From Cunninghamia lanceolata (taxonomy: Eukaryota > Streptophyta > Pinopsida > Cupressales > Cupressaceae): DNA of 64,000 bases. The position numbers and the translations under genes are program-made. Shown here piece after piece: positions 33,547 to 45,440 of this stretch (position 1 is the first letter of the stretch; each line of letters opens with the position of its first letter). Below the pieces are notes generated by a model, which had not been told where the DNA came from, ran no database searches, and was given only the letters and a program-made list of their open reading frames with translations. The stretch covers positions 186,001 to 250,000 of the forward strand of contig BSBN01001484.1 in NCBI GenBank assembly GCA_027924645.1, in the 5' to 3' direction.

Positions 33547-35243
33547 ATCCTTCCTATGATGGAGCTCTCATGGAGATAGAAGACCTTGTTGAAAGAATTA
33601 GGGTTATGTTGCAGAGTGATAATGAATTATGTTCTAATTTTCTTGTGGTTCCCAAGAAGATGCAGCCCCCTTCAACATCAACCCCCTCTTCATCAACATA
33701 GGTGTCGGGTCCTGAGTTTCCTAGAGTTGTAACTCCACTCCAGCAAGTCTCCCCATAGCCTTCCCCTGCTCCTAGTTTGTCAATGGATGAGAGTGAGGTT
33801 CTAGGCTCACTAGATGTAATGGAGGTAATGCAACCTCTTGTGGTGGAATTAAGAGCACCTCCTGAGGAGAGAATGATTATTGATTTTGAGGAGGTTGATG
33901 AATTATCAGATGATGTTAGGACATTGGCTAATAAATAGTTCATTGATGATGATTCTTTTATTAATTCTAAGGAATTCGGGGAGTTTGTCCTAAAAATGAA
34001 GGGACAAGAATAAATAGACAAATAAAGAAATTAAGCCCTAAGAATAAGGATAAAGCTATTGTTGACTTTTGGCAGAAGGTCCGTGAAGAGATGAATGTGA
34101 TGACCCCACAAAGGGGAAGAGAACTTGTCAGAAAAAGTTGGTGCATGTTGTTGCCAGGGTGGGACATATCGTATATTATTGCATTTGATACCATTAGAAG
34201 GCATGATGACATTGATTTGAATATAACAAAGGAGATGGCACATAAGATGTGCTTTAGCTCTACATTTGATCCAGATACAAATGCCTTAGCCATTTGGTCT
34301 ATTTATCCCTCTGGAAAGAAGCCTCTTGTTATTGAGGATCCCAACAAGGTAACAGGAAGCCTGATAGTGCACATGCTAGAGGACACCAGTATTATGGAAG
34401 TTGCTGCTCTAACCATGCACTCTGCCATGTTCATAGAGGCTGCAGTCAAGAAGATGAAAGTAGATATGGAAAAGCTGAATAAGTAGAATTTGTTTCTATA
34501 AGAAAAATTGAATGTAGCCACTGGTGCCCTCCCACCAATCACTCTTCCAGTTTCCTCTAGATAAGAAGAGAAGCTCAAACAAGAATTAGTTGAAAGCAAA
34601 GCTAGAGAAAATGATGCTTTGAAGAAGGTGAAGCAAAGTGAAGCTAGATTTTGTTCAAGGCATGTTGGAGAGGAAATTGGACAGAATAATGGTATATGTG
34701 GAAAGAACCTGGGAAAATCATAGTGCCTTAAGGAGCATACTTGAAGATCATAAGAGAGTGAGAATCAAAATGGAGACATGGGAAATGCACATGACACCCC
34801 GGGTCATAATTTTGAAAGCTCTGTTAAAATTACAAATATGTGATGAAAGCTCAATCAAGCACATAACAGAGTTGTTGGACATAGTCAAAGCCATCAAGAA
34901 AATGCCAAGGAAGCATAAGAAGTTTTTTGATGACATTGCCAAGGAGTTGACTTATTTTTGTAGACTGCAAGGAACATATTTGCCACTATTTTGGAGGCAG
35001 GACAGGCCATTAAAAAGCTTGGAGGAATGGAAGCATGAATGCTCATAACTCACGATTCCAATTATTCATGAGATCAATGAGGATGGTGATAGAGTCATCG
35101 ACAATTTGAGCTTAGCTCTAGATGAACTCTTGAGGATTGAATTTGAAATGGAAAAAATCACCACTTTGATCTCCCTCACCTCAAATCAGGAATATATAGA
35201 TCATCTTGCAAATGTGCATCAATTTTTTTCACCTCAGCAATAA
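33547..35243 (+). pseudogene. U-ORF C-terminal part (copy B), unknown protein
   Basis: Resumes with DPSYDGALMEIEDLVERIRV, matching ERDPLRRIDLIIDNFERI of copy D, then an acidic and proline-rich stretch with stops. 34091-34486 includes CFSSTFDPDTNALAIW, matching CGFNPKIETLAIW of D, and helical sequence. 34638-35048 and onward give LERKLDRIMVYVERTW, KKFFDDIAKELTYFC, SLEEWKHECS (D: DFDAWKDEFG) and a C-terminus LANVHQFFSPQQ. The last 130 codons are duplicated in the 5' LTR (8597-8988), so this C-terminus lies inside the LTR. The C-terminal third looks helical, perhaps coiled coil. Function unknown. Confidence 0.75.
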
Positions 35244-36512
35244 CAAGGCACTCTCTTTCAAATTTTGTTAGCTAGTGAGCCAACCTTTCTAAAGTTGTAA
35301 TAATGAGAGGTCATTGGTTGAAATAAGAATGAAATTGAATGTATGCCATCTACATTTCATTTGGCCAGTAGGTGGTACTCGTGCTCCTTTCATCATTCTG
35401 ATGTAATGCAGCTGCCCAAACATGCAGTTGCAACTTCCAAGCGTGGGAAAAGTCATTTTTTGAGGAATTGAACATCTTCTTTGAACTTTGTGCTAGCTCC
35501 AATGGTGTTCTTTGTAAAAGGAAATATATTTTGTCTTCTAGTACCTAAAAGATGCCTTTTGGCATATTTTGTTTATAACAAGAATTGTACATGGCACGTA
35601 GCTTGTTGCTCCCTTGTTCTATAAAAGGGAATTGAAGGCCATTTGAAAAGGGTTTGAATCTTCTAAGTCTTAGGTCTTAGTTGTTTTGATTAGTTATATG
35701 TGTTGTATCAGGGGAAGGGGAAATATTATGTATCAAATATACTCTGTGTATCAATTTTTGATCAAAATGGGAAATATGAGTACATGAAATTTGATTTTTA
35801 TTGTCTCCATATATTGTATTCAATCTCTTAGTAATATTAAATAGAAAGTCTGTTTAATCTCATCTTTGTGTTAATAACATAGCTTAGTTCTCTTTTCTTA
35901 GCATTTTCTTTAGGAGCAAATTAAATTGCTAATTGATATGGATTAAGGAGTTATTCTGAATGCAATGTATTGGATCTTCAAGTAGAATTTTAGTTAGTAT
36001 TCATACCATGATTATGTAAATGCAAGGCATATACATTAAGCATCTTGTGATTGAATTTCTTGATCAATATGGTATGTCTATTGTATGAAATTGACTCTGT
36101 ACCTAGATAGGCACCGGTTAGGAAGTTAATCCCTATCAGAATCGAACCAACTTTGCAAAACCAATACAAATACCATTTCCATTTCCTTATTGTTTGAGGA
36201 GTGGATTAGATTTAGAATTTGTTCTCAATACTGACATGAATTGATTTGGATCAAGCCAATCTGATAGGGATCATTCATTTCCTTGGTATATTTTCATTGA
36301 GAACCCTTTGTTTAAAGAACAACATCCTGTATGTGTCAAGAATACCCTTAGATGTTGTGCAGGTACACCCACCTTGGTCTTATAGAACCAAAAGTACAAA
36401 GGATTTCAACTCTTTGTTGAATCTTGTTCCTTGGCCACTGACCTAGAGTCCTTGATCATAGGAAATTGGCTTAATTTTTAAAGGATTCGGATAATCAGTG
36501 GAGGAACCAACA
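34850..36512 (+). repeat. T 3' LTR, region shared with 5' LTR
   Basis: The part of the 3' LTR that can be compared directly with 8597-10271. It ends CCAACA at 36512 and is followed by CCATCCACTT, unlike the primer-site sequence after the 5' copy. The full 3' LTR must start left of the U-ORF N-terminus (before 26741), giving roughly 5-6 kb after removing the insertion. Confidence 0.85.
35620..35627 (+). promoter_or_regulatory. T 3' LTR TATA box
   Basis: TATAAAAG after GCTTGTTGCTCCCTTGTTC, conserved with 9368-9375. Confidence 0.7.
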
Positions 36513-36867
36513 CCATCCACTTTGGAGGAAGTAGAAGAATTATATATTCAACTTGAAAGCTAATTGCGTATTCTGTCTTCTACAAAGAAGAACTGGGGTA
36601 CAACTCTTGCCCAGTTGAAGGTTATTTATAAAAATGTTCTACCTTCTATGTAAATTGAAGATATATTGAAGGTAAGACAAATTTTGATGAATGTATAGAT
36701 ATGTGGAGAATAAGATTGGAGTAATCAATGCTATTTTGATATGAACAAGGCACTTTATACATAACATCTATGTATATCATAAGGAAGTTGGAAAATTATA
36801 ATTTTGTTACATTAATTTTGAAAAGATGGAGGCTACTCCTCAGGTGGAGTAGATTGATAAAGGATGA
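36513..36867. other. Flank of T, nothing recognised
   Basis: AT-rich sequence right of the T 3' LTR with no supported gene. CCATC at 36513-36517 would be the T target duplication, testable only with the missing left end. Confidence 0.4.
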
Positions 36868-38576
36868 TGTTACATCCCAAATTTTGGCTTTGATTTTACT
36901 ATTTACTTTCAATTGATTAGTAGTAAATTTTATGGATAAATGTTTAGACGTTAAGATATAATGTTAGAGTAAATCATTGATTTCTTAAATATCAGTTCTT
37001 GTGATTAAGTATAAAACATGTGATTGAATAATTCAAATATTTATGTTATGAGGTTTTGATTTGTTATTCATAAGTTTGTGAACAGACTAACGATGCACTA
37101 ATCCTGGTTTGGTGATTGCAAGTTGTAATTAGGAAAACAGGTTTCGATCACTCTCCAAGAAAGAGAGTATCTTTTGAGGAGAGGATAATAGACATTTGGT
37201 TTTGAACAATTCATTTGCCATCTGAGTATAGTGTATCTTCAGTTAGTGAACCTTTTTCGATTAAGGTAAGTTGTGCCTAATCAAGTTGGTTTAAGTTTAT
37301 TTTTCAACTCGGCAAGTTGTTGATGTCGTTTAGAGTCTTTTTAACATGTTTTTAATGTTAGCCAAGTCATTTTTACAAATTTGACGTCGTCAAGGTTGAA
37401 CGTTAGTCGTTTTGTGACTAAGGTGACCTTTTTGTCAAAAACATCTTTCTTTGCATTGTAAACGAGAATTTGTTTGCATCTACATTGACGTAGTTGGAAG
37501 AAATTAAAATTGTGTTTCTTGTAGAAAGTATTTAACATCAAATTTTTATATTTTATCAAATTAGAATTGACTCAATTTTCACTAATATGTGAAAGGGGAG
37601 ATTTTCTCAACCCAATCACATGTTGTGCATAATGTATGAGGCAATGTAAGTCTATGTTGAATTTTTTCTTAGTCTCTATCGTTAATAATATCTATGTTAT
37701 TAGATTATTGTAAGTAAATAATCTGAGTGGAATTCAAAGATAGTGGATTTATATGTAACTGTCTTCTTTAAGAAGAGGTGTTCTCTTAACAAATTCTATA
37801 ACCTAGGAATACTTTTAGGAGTTCATTGAATGGAGAGAGTGGTGTTTTAATTACCACATATTCCCTCAACCTGCATGCTCAAACAAAGAGCGATTTCAAG
37901 CTTACATTGAGGAGAAACCGTGTCTAGTGGGAGTGAGAATACGACTTAAAAACATGAGCCGATAGGAGGTGATAAGACAATGGTTACCGGGGATAGAGAG
38001 GGAAGCAGTAGCACAATAGAGGAAGATGTAGGTCGAGTGAGAATACCAACTCAGTTGATAGGATAGAGTCTAAACATCTTCTATATTGCATCATTGAAAC
38101 ATTCTTAGGTAAGAGTCGAGCCTCTTATCATGGTTCTTATGTTTTCTTTTTATTTCATGTTAAATGAAACTCTTTTGTAGTTTATTCCCTTACAAGAACA
38201 TAGGGATATCTCTAGTAGACTATGAATTAACTGATAGTTTTTAAAGACTTTAACTGTGAGGTATCATGAGCAGTATACAATGTAGAGCACATGAACCAAA
38301 TAGTCGATATTATATAAGTTATTGATACCAGTTCACTGAGGATATGTGTATCGAATCTCAAAGAAATTAGAGACGTCTATAACTAGATTTACAAGTTTAT
38401 TTCTGTATTCTTAATATGTGAATAAGTGGTAGTTTTATCTTACTATCTATGTTTTGATGTAAAGAATAATACTCTAACCTATTCACTATGATAACAAAAC
38501 ACTCGTATGTTAATGAGAACCCCAAGAACATCTTAGTTCTGAGATATAGAATTCACTATCTAACTTTATGTAAACA
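36868..38576 (+). repeat. Possible gypsy LTR
   Basis: TGTTACATCCCAAATTTTGG at the left is a common plant gypsy LTR opening, and TATGTAAACA at 38567-38576 could be the end. A primer-site-like TGGTATCATAGTC follows six bases later. No partner LTR was found in the window, so the boundaries rest on end motifs only. Confidence 0.5.
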
Positions 38577-38581
38577 TAGTG

Positions 38582-38594
38582 TGGTATCATAGTC
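38582..38594 (+). promoter_or_regulatory. Possible primer-binding site, initiator tRNA-Met type
   Basis: TGGTATCATAGTC is close to the canonical TGGTATCAGAGC of plant chromoviruses and copia elements. Confidence 0.55.
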
Positions 38595-39362
38595 AAGCTT
38601 TTGGATATATATGATAGTTTTAAAGTATTGCTCGAAATGAAATAGATAATGTTGATTTTGAAGAATATCAATTGATCTATCCTCTGGATTTGACTTCTTT
38701 ATTTATAAAGGGTTCGAACCAAACAAGAAGAATATTTTGATAGAGTAATTTATCGTCAAAGCATATTTTTTATTATGTAATATTATGAGCATAGTACTTA
38801 CAAACTTACTATTATTCAAAAGAGAACTCGAAGGGTTATGGTTAATTATAACCATGTCAAATATTATAACCTTATATATATATATTATATTGGTCGGCAA
38901 TGAAGGGTTGAGAATCCTGAGCTTTAATGTTTGTATTAGACTTGTCTAAAGAAGTTTGTACTTAGTCAATGGTGATTTTTCCTTTATAGTGAAACCAAAT
39001 TGTTTTATTGCAATCAACTTGAGTCATGGACTCATGGAGTAGATGTCGATAAGTCATAGACCTCAGATTTTGCAAGTATGTAAATAGGTACTTTTGGATG
39101 GATAGTCAACCCATAAAGTCTTATGGTATGAATGGCAAGATCCTAAGAATTAATCTAAGTCAGGTAGGCTAGAATTTGAGTTAAACAATACTCTATTTTT
39201 ATAACCATTTATCAAATGAAACAAGTTTACCAAGTCAAATTGCAGGATGTGATAGTATCCAAGTCAAGTTAGAGGTGTGTGGACAATATGACTACATTTA
39301 CTTTAAATGTCTATTTATATAGAATCTTTGGCCAAAGTAATGCATACATCTCAGCATGCAAT
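38595..39362 (+). other. Retroelement interior without recognisable coding
   Basis: Follows the primer site, but I found no gag or pol similarity on either strand, only short broken frames. Confidence 0.4.
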
Positions 39363-40770
39363 AGTAGGTTCACTATGTCCAGATTTCATAACCTGTCAGT
39401 ATGATCATACTTAGCCAGAGGATTGTCTAGAGTTGTATGATCGATAGACTTATGTAGGATACAACACCAGTACTCAGATGGCAAATACCAGATGGTTACC
39501 TTATGTCTATACTCTTCATGAAGGGTAGGGCCACTTCCAGTTGGAAGGTGAGTGGGGGAACGCCAGTTTGTGGTTGGAGGTAAAGCACTCAGAAGATGCC
39601 CTCTCTCTTCAACAGAAGACTCGTCAAGACTTGTGATATGGATGTCAGAATTCTAGATACAGCATAATTATTGATATGAGACTTGTATTTCATAAACTAT
39701 GTAAAATTTTATCAAATGCAGATTATTTTAATTGAAACACGAAAGGTTGATTCTATAAATTAATACATGTATATTCAAAAAGGAAGTTATGTTTATATGA
39801 TGTAATTTGGTTCCTTAGGAATATTTTAATTCAATAAAAAAGTTCAATCTTTTTCACTTAATGATTTATATGCTTATTTATCTCTTGGTAAATATTTGTT
39901 TTAAGCCTTGTTTGAGAGTTAGTATGTTATAGATGATAAAGATTGTTAAGACAAGGGGGGTCTATATATTTTGTAGGAATAGAGGAAGACCACTAGTCCT
40001 TTGCCACTAATGTCAAAGGGAGAGAAATATGTGCATATCAGGTCAAGTGTTGCCATTAGTAGGTTCATCATGTCCAAATTTCATAACTTGTCGGTATGAT
40101 CATACTTAGCCAGAGGATTATCTAGAGTTGTATGATCGATAGACTTATGTAGGATGCAACACCAGTACTCAGATGGCAAATACCAAATGGTTACCTTATG
40201 TCTATACTCTTCATGAAGGGTAGGGCCACTTCCAGTTGGAAGGTGAGTGGGGGACTACCAGTTTGTGGTTGGAGGTAAAGCACTCGGAAGATGCTCTCTC
40301 TTTCTCTCTCTCTCCAATAGAAGACTCATCGAGACTTACGATATGGATGTCAAAATTCTAGATGCAGCATACTTATTGATATGAGACTTGTATTTCATAA
40401 ACTATGTAAACTTTTATCAAATGCAGATTATTGTAATTGAAACATGAAAGGTTGATTTTATAAATTAATACATGTTGTATATTCAGAAAGGAAGTTATGT
40501 TTATATGATGTAATTTGGTTCCTTAGGAATATTTTAACTCAATAAAAAAAGAAGTTTAATCTTTTTCACTTAATGATTTATATGTTTATTTATCTCTTGG
40601 TAAATATTTGTTTTAAGCCTTGTTTGAGAGTTAGTATGTTACAGATGATAAGGATTGTTTAGACAAGGGGAGTCTATATGTTTTGCAAGAATAGAGGAAG
40701 ACCACTAGCCCTTTGCCACTAATGTCAAAGGGGGAGAAATATGTGCATATTAGGTCAAGTGTTGCCATCA
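39363..40770 (+). repeat. Tandem duplication, about 694-base unit
   Basis: Unit 1 is 39363-40056 and unit 2 is 40057 to about 40770, both opening TAGTAGGTTCA and running to AGTGTTGCCAT. They are similar throughout; unit 2 has a longer CT run at 40293-40314. The second unit runs into the polypurine tract of the next LTR. No coding sequence recognised. Confidence 0.88.
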
Positions 40771-40774
40771 ATGA

Positions 40775-40787
40775 TAAAGGGGGAGAT
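40775..40787 (+). promoter_or_regulatory. Polypurine tract of copia-like element
   Basis: AAAGGGGGAGAT directly before TGTTG, the usual polypurine-to-LTR junction of plant Ty1/copia elements. Confidence 0.75.
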
Positions 40788-42755
40788 TGTTGCACATGTG
40801 TTGTCATTGATGTCAACTGAGTGGAAGATGTGAATATGTTGAATAGTCAGAGGAATAGTGATGGTGTGAGACAAAGGATTAGTATGATCTATACATAGTT
40901 GCACTAGCAGACTAAAGGAGCAGAGATGATGGAAGATAAGAAGATCAATATCATCTGTACACAGTCATACCTTATTTTTTGAAGTTCATGCTAAGTGTAT
41001 GCTTTCAATATCTTTAGTATGTTATGTTGGTAATGAATGTCATGGATGCTATGTTGGGTGAATTATGAATGTCATGAATTATGTGACTTGGCACTGAATT
41101 TAAAGAATATTGCAATAGTTTGAAGAAATTTGGCTAAGTAAAGTTCAAGTCATGAAAGGTGCCACAAGATCAAAAGAATGTACTGCATTCTAATGCATTT
41201 GAAGATATGGACCTATGGATTGGAAAGTAGCTAGATATAGCTATCAGGTATATATGATTCACATTTGAGATCACAAAGTCTATTGCAAAGTGTTTTAGAG
41301 TTAGAAGAGTGAAAGCAGTAATGAAATAGGGTAAGTGCAGTCATAGAGAGTCAGGAGAATGCTCTGCACTTCTCCGCAGATGAAGACTTGACATTGCGGT
41401 TTGGAGGAGAGATAGATATGAGTACAAGGTATGGACATTTCAAATTTCAAGTAATAATATGTACCACAGATGCTTTTCCAAAGTTAGCTCTATGGAGGTT
41501 AGTCTTGTTGACAGTTATAGTAAGTAGGAGATTGTTGAAGCCACCATAGTTCACCGCACACTGGTTTTTAGCTTTGTTGATGAAAAGACAAGCACACTGG
41601 ATGAGTTGGATTGCTCTGTTCAAGTTTCAAATGGTTATGTTCATCACAAGTATGATTTTCATTGTTTTACTTCAAGAGTGTGTAAGCAGAGTATGTTAAG
41701 GACACCAGCATCAAAGTTTTAAATTTTATGCTAGAATGAAATACATTGAAATGATAAAAGGAGTGTATCGGGATGATTTGCAAGTCATAAAATGTCTTTT
41801 GAGAGGTATGCATGATACAATTTCATCTCCTCTGGTACCACTTTAGGTCTGGAGTTAAATGCAAGGAAGGATAAGTATTGCAGAGTTGACTTGGTGTATG
41901 ATGATGATTTTGCCATGTGTTTGGAGTGTGCTCCAGCTTGGAACAGTGTGCTAAGGTAAAATAAGACCTGAGTATATCTTGTTTTTGTACTGCATTAGAT
42001 TTCTATTCACTGCATTTTTTTGGGAGCCGACTATTGTGGCCGTTGCATGTTTCATGCTACACATTTCATCTTGGCTGACAAAGGAGAAAGTTTTTGAAGC
42101 TTGCGGTGGATATAAATATGAGATCAAAGTTGTTGAATGATGTATGGAATATGTAATGTGTGATATCATTTATAATGCATGAATAAACTAACCCAAGAAG
42201 TAGTTTTGATGATGAAATGTGGAAAGGACTAGTTTATGTAATGTGATATTGTTGTGGAGTTAATTGTAAGTGATAAGATGACAAAAAGTTCCTGAAGTTG
42301 TTTTGATGTTGCAGAGGTTAGTATTGTGGTTGTGTAGAGGTGAGATAGTTGTGTAGAGGTTGGTGAGGTTAGCAAAAGGTTGAAGCAGTCAGAGTTGTGA
42401 AAGAAGGATCTGAATCAGATAAGTAGTTTGTTACAGAGGTTGAAGCCTCTTTGTGTAAAGACTGTAAATGTTGTATCAGTTCAGGGAGTTGTAGCTTCCT
42501 TTTAGTTGTATCCCATAAATAATAATGTAATCTTGTTTTTATCTATGAGGCTAGATTTGGACTATAGATGCAAACGCTTGCTCACCGTGGTTTTTCCCTT
42601 CTAGGGTTTTCCATGTAAATCTAATGTTATGGTTGTGTGTTGCTATGTTCTACTTTTCATAGTTTAAATGCTTACATCTATTTGAATGTTGTTGAAGTAA
42701 AGAATTTGATTAAGTATTGATTCACCCCCCTCTTAGTACTTCTGTGTGTTCAACA
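40788..42755 (+). repeat. Copia-like 3' LTR
   Basis: 1968 bases opening TGTTGCACATG and ending TGTTCAACA, so the ends form the inverted pair TGTTG/CAACA. It has a polypurine tract upstream and the typical near-terminal GATTCACCCCCCTCTTAGTA at 42718-42737. No primer-binding site follows, so it is a 3' or solo LTR. The 5' LTR and the gag-pol genes are absent. Confidence 0.78.
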
Positions 42756-43141
42756 TTAACAATCCATCTCTAGAGGGTAGATCTCTCGACAATATCATTT
42801 GAAGTATAAACATTAATAACTCGAAAAGAATGATTATTAATGTTGAAAAGAGCCCATACTACTTTGTTAGTGGGGTCACATCCCTAGTCAACTAAGTGTT
42901 AATTCCACGTAGGAGAAAGAAATGTGACAACACCACCCCAACCTAGTTCATGGTTACTACACAAAAAATGACTAGAAGGTCAAATAACATGGCAAACTAC
43001 ATAAAGCAAGAAACTAGAAATTTGGACCTCTTGTAAACAAAGAATGTATAGACCTGGGAACCATAGTCAAGTGTCTTGAATGAGATACTTCCATAGGAGG
43101 TCCATCAGACCTCAAACATTCTAGGAGACATAATTCATAAG
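42756..43141. other. Spacer, nothing recognised
   Basis: 386 bases between the copia-like LTR and the chromovirus LTR with no supported gene or repeat. TTAAC at 42756-42760 would be the copia target duplication. Confidence 0.4.
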
Positions 43142-43975
43142 TGATAAGGGGGTCAAACCCAGAACACATAATAACACAGATTGAACACAAAAAATAAGAA
43201 AGTTCTTTTGTTGAATTGAACAACACATTACATTACAGAAACTAGAATTAAATCAAAGGATGAATCCTCAATAGGTTGTAACACATTACAGCTTCCTTCC
43301 TCTGGATTCTAGAACTTTCTACCTACTATAGCTTCAAATATGCTAGCATTCTATTTTCCCTCCTTTTCCTGACTCTCCACTTTCCCCCTTTCACTATTTC
43401 CCAAAGGATTCCCAAAAATAGTCATAAATAGCCCTTTTTAGTGCCCTCCACTCTAAATCTCAAAATTTGTAACTCCCTCCAAAAATAGGTCAACTTTCGG
43501 GAGCCATAACTTTTGATCCGAGTGTCTGATTGATGAATCGTTTAATGCGTTTGAAAACTTGTGAAGTGCTCTACATCCTTAGAATCAGCTCTACTAATTC
43601 TATCCATTTTTGGGGCCATATAGGGCCTCTAAGTGTCTCATATTTGACTTTGAAACTTTTTCAAGGGTTTTTAAAGAAACAAAAACTTTAATATCTTTCA
43701 ACCCACAATAAATATTTGGCCAATTCCTTCACCAAAGATTATATTTTTCTATTCCGAAGCTTTGAGTAAATTTCTACTTCCATATGTGCTCAAATGCAAA
43801 CTTTTTAAAAATAACAATTTTCTATTTTTAGCAACTTGGGAAAACTGAAGATTCTACATCATTATTGAAGCAATTGGGTATCTGAAAATACCAAAATTGA
43901 AAAGAACAGAAAACAAAATCAACATTTTTTGGGTGATGCAAGATTGCCCTTACATCATTGGATGCTCTTGCATCA
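43142..43975 (-). repeat. Chromovirus 3' LTR (probable)
   Basis: On the minus strand TGATGCAAGAG (from 43975) to CCCCCTTATCA (43142), 834 bases, with inverted ends TGAT/ATCA. It starts 32 bases after the pol stop. A polypurine tract is not obvious, so the outer boundaries are provisional. Near the start, TCTTGCATCA on the plus strand pairs with TGATGCAAGA at 43934, a 10-base inverted repeat. Confidence 0.6.
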
Positions 43976-44006
43976 AACACCTAGGGTAATTTGAGAAGTG
44001 ATCTTG

Positions 44007-44200
44007 TCACATCTCAAGTATTTGAGGAAATCCCAAATGGTCAACCTCTACATTAGACAACCAGGAAGAATATTCGACAGGCTTTCCTTTCCACTTAAAT
44101 AGATATTCTTCATATTTCTTGTTTTGGGTACTTCTTCCTACATGACTATCCAAGATTTCTTCTATCTCCTCCTTTGAAGTAGATGTCGAGATACTCCACT
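44007..44200 (-). pseudogene. Chromovirus chromodomain
   Basis: Translation of the minus strand gives KEEIEEILDSHVG, then KYEEYLFKWKGKPVEYSSW and a short helix NVEVDHL before a stop at 44007-44009. This is a clear chromodomain: EYLVKWKG.P....SW with the aromatic residues Y, W, W in place. In chromoviruses the domain lies at the integrase C-terminus and can direct insertion to marked chromatin. No stop lies within the domain itself. It is the last pol domain before the LTR. Confidence 0.88.
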
Positions 44201-45440
44201 GTTCTTCTGTTGGTCCATCCTCTATGCCACCTTCATGATACTATGTTAAATCAACAATGTTGAACACAGGGGAAATGTTAATTCCACTTGATAGCTTTAC
44301 CTCATATGCATTTCATGAATCATGCTTCTTTGGGATCGTACATGGTCCAAATTTATTTATCAACTTATTATATGTCCCCATTGGGAACCTTTCTTTCCTT
44401 AGGTGAACCATGACTTCATCACCAACCTTGAATTCCTTAAACTTTCACTTATGATCTGTCTTATCCTTGTACTGAGAATTCATTTTATTAATGTGATGTC
44501 ATACCTCTTCATGCAAGCTCTTCTGGTGCTCTACAAATTATTTAGCCTTGGCACTACTCTTCTCTCCTCTATCTTTCTCAACTCAGAAGCATTTCTCAGA
44601 CTACTCCCATATACAATTTGGAATGGGGATTTACTAGTACTCCTATTGATAGAATTTTTATATGCAAACTTCACCTGTGGTAATATCAAATCATATCCCT
44701 TCAGATTATCTCCTACTAAGCATCTCAGCAGGTTGCCCAAACTTTGATTCACTACCTCTGTCTATCCATTAGTCTACAGATGATGTGCAGAAATAAACTT
44801 CAACTCAATCTTCAACTTCTTCCATAAGGTCCTCTAGAAATACCCAATAAACTTATTATCTCTATTTGAAACTATACTCCTTGGTAGACCATGTAATCTA
44901 ACCACCTCTCTGAAAAATAACTTTGCAATGTGAACAACATTACTAGTTTTTTGACATGAAATTAAATGTGCCATCTTTGAAAATCTATCAACCACCACAA
45001 ATATTGAATCATGCCCTCTGTGTCCTTGATAAACCAAAGACAAAGTCCATGCTCATATCCTCCCATGGCCCCTTTGGTACAGGTAATGGTTGATATAGCC
45101 CAGTATTCTGACTCACTCCTTTGGTCATTTAACATACCCTGCAACTTTGCACAAATTTCTTCACATCCTAGTGCAACTGTGGCTAGTAATAATTCTCACT
45201 AACAAGAGCAATGGTCTTATCTCGACCAAAGTGTCTTGCCAACCCTCCACTATGCTTCTCCTTAATCAAGTTCTCTCTCTTGGAACTCCTCAGAATGCAC
45301 AACTGGCTTCCTCTGAATGACAAAGCATCTTGAATTATGTAATCCAACCATCTTGTCCTTTCCAGGGTAACATGATCCAAACAAGCTTTCCAACCCTCTA
45401 CAAAGTCTGGATCTTTAGGGTACAAATTTTTGAGTTCATT
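44201..45440 (-). pseudogene. Chromovirus integrase
   Basis: In order on the minus strand: a zinc-binding region with HSGGLARHFGRDKT and SCRVC, the core start [12 protein letters not shown], the segment [20 protein letters not shown], then [21 protein letters not shown]-stop-TEVVNQSLGNLLR and VKFAYKNSINRSTSKSPFQI. The second catalytic Asp, normally in VSDRD, is Asn here (SNRD), a G-to-A change; the Glu in TEVVNQ remains. Several stops break the frame. A basic linker follows to the chromodomain. It resembles integrases of Tekay/Reina/Galadriel-type plant chromoviruses, but I cannot pick among them. Confidence 0.86.

Larger units (their letters stand above)
8596..36512 (+). mobile_element. T: Tat-like Ty3/gypsy retrotransposon with long LTRs, multiply nested
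   Basis: The two ends are about 1.65-kb direct repeats (8597-10271 and 34850-36512) that both finish with GGAGGAACCAACA. The first is followed at once by a primer-binding-site-like sequence, then gag, protease, RNase H-like, RT, RNase H and integrase on the plus strand; the second is followed by unrelated flank. This makes them the 5' and 3' LTRs of one element. Its left LTR is cut by E1, its gag by N1, and its 3' LTR by an unclassified insertion at about 28236-33543. Pol is broken and integrase has lost its catalytic Glu. Target duplication cannot be tested because the left end is missing. Confidence 0.85.

Noticed and set aside
39376..39440. Zinc-knuckle-like CPDF..CQYDH....DC in the tandem duplication
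   Set aside because: The spacing is not CX2CX4HX4C, stops interrupt it, and no Gag sequence surrounds it.
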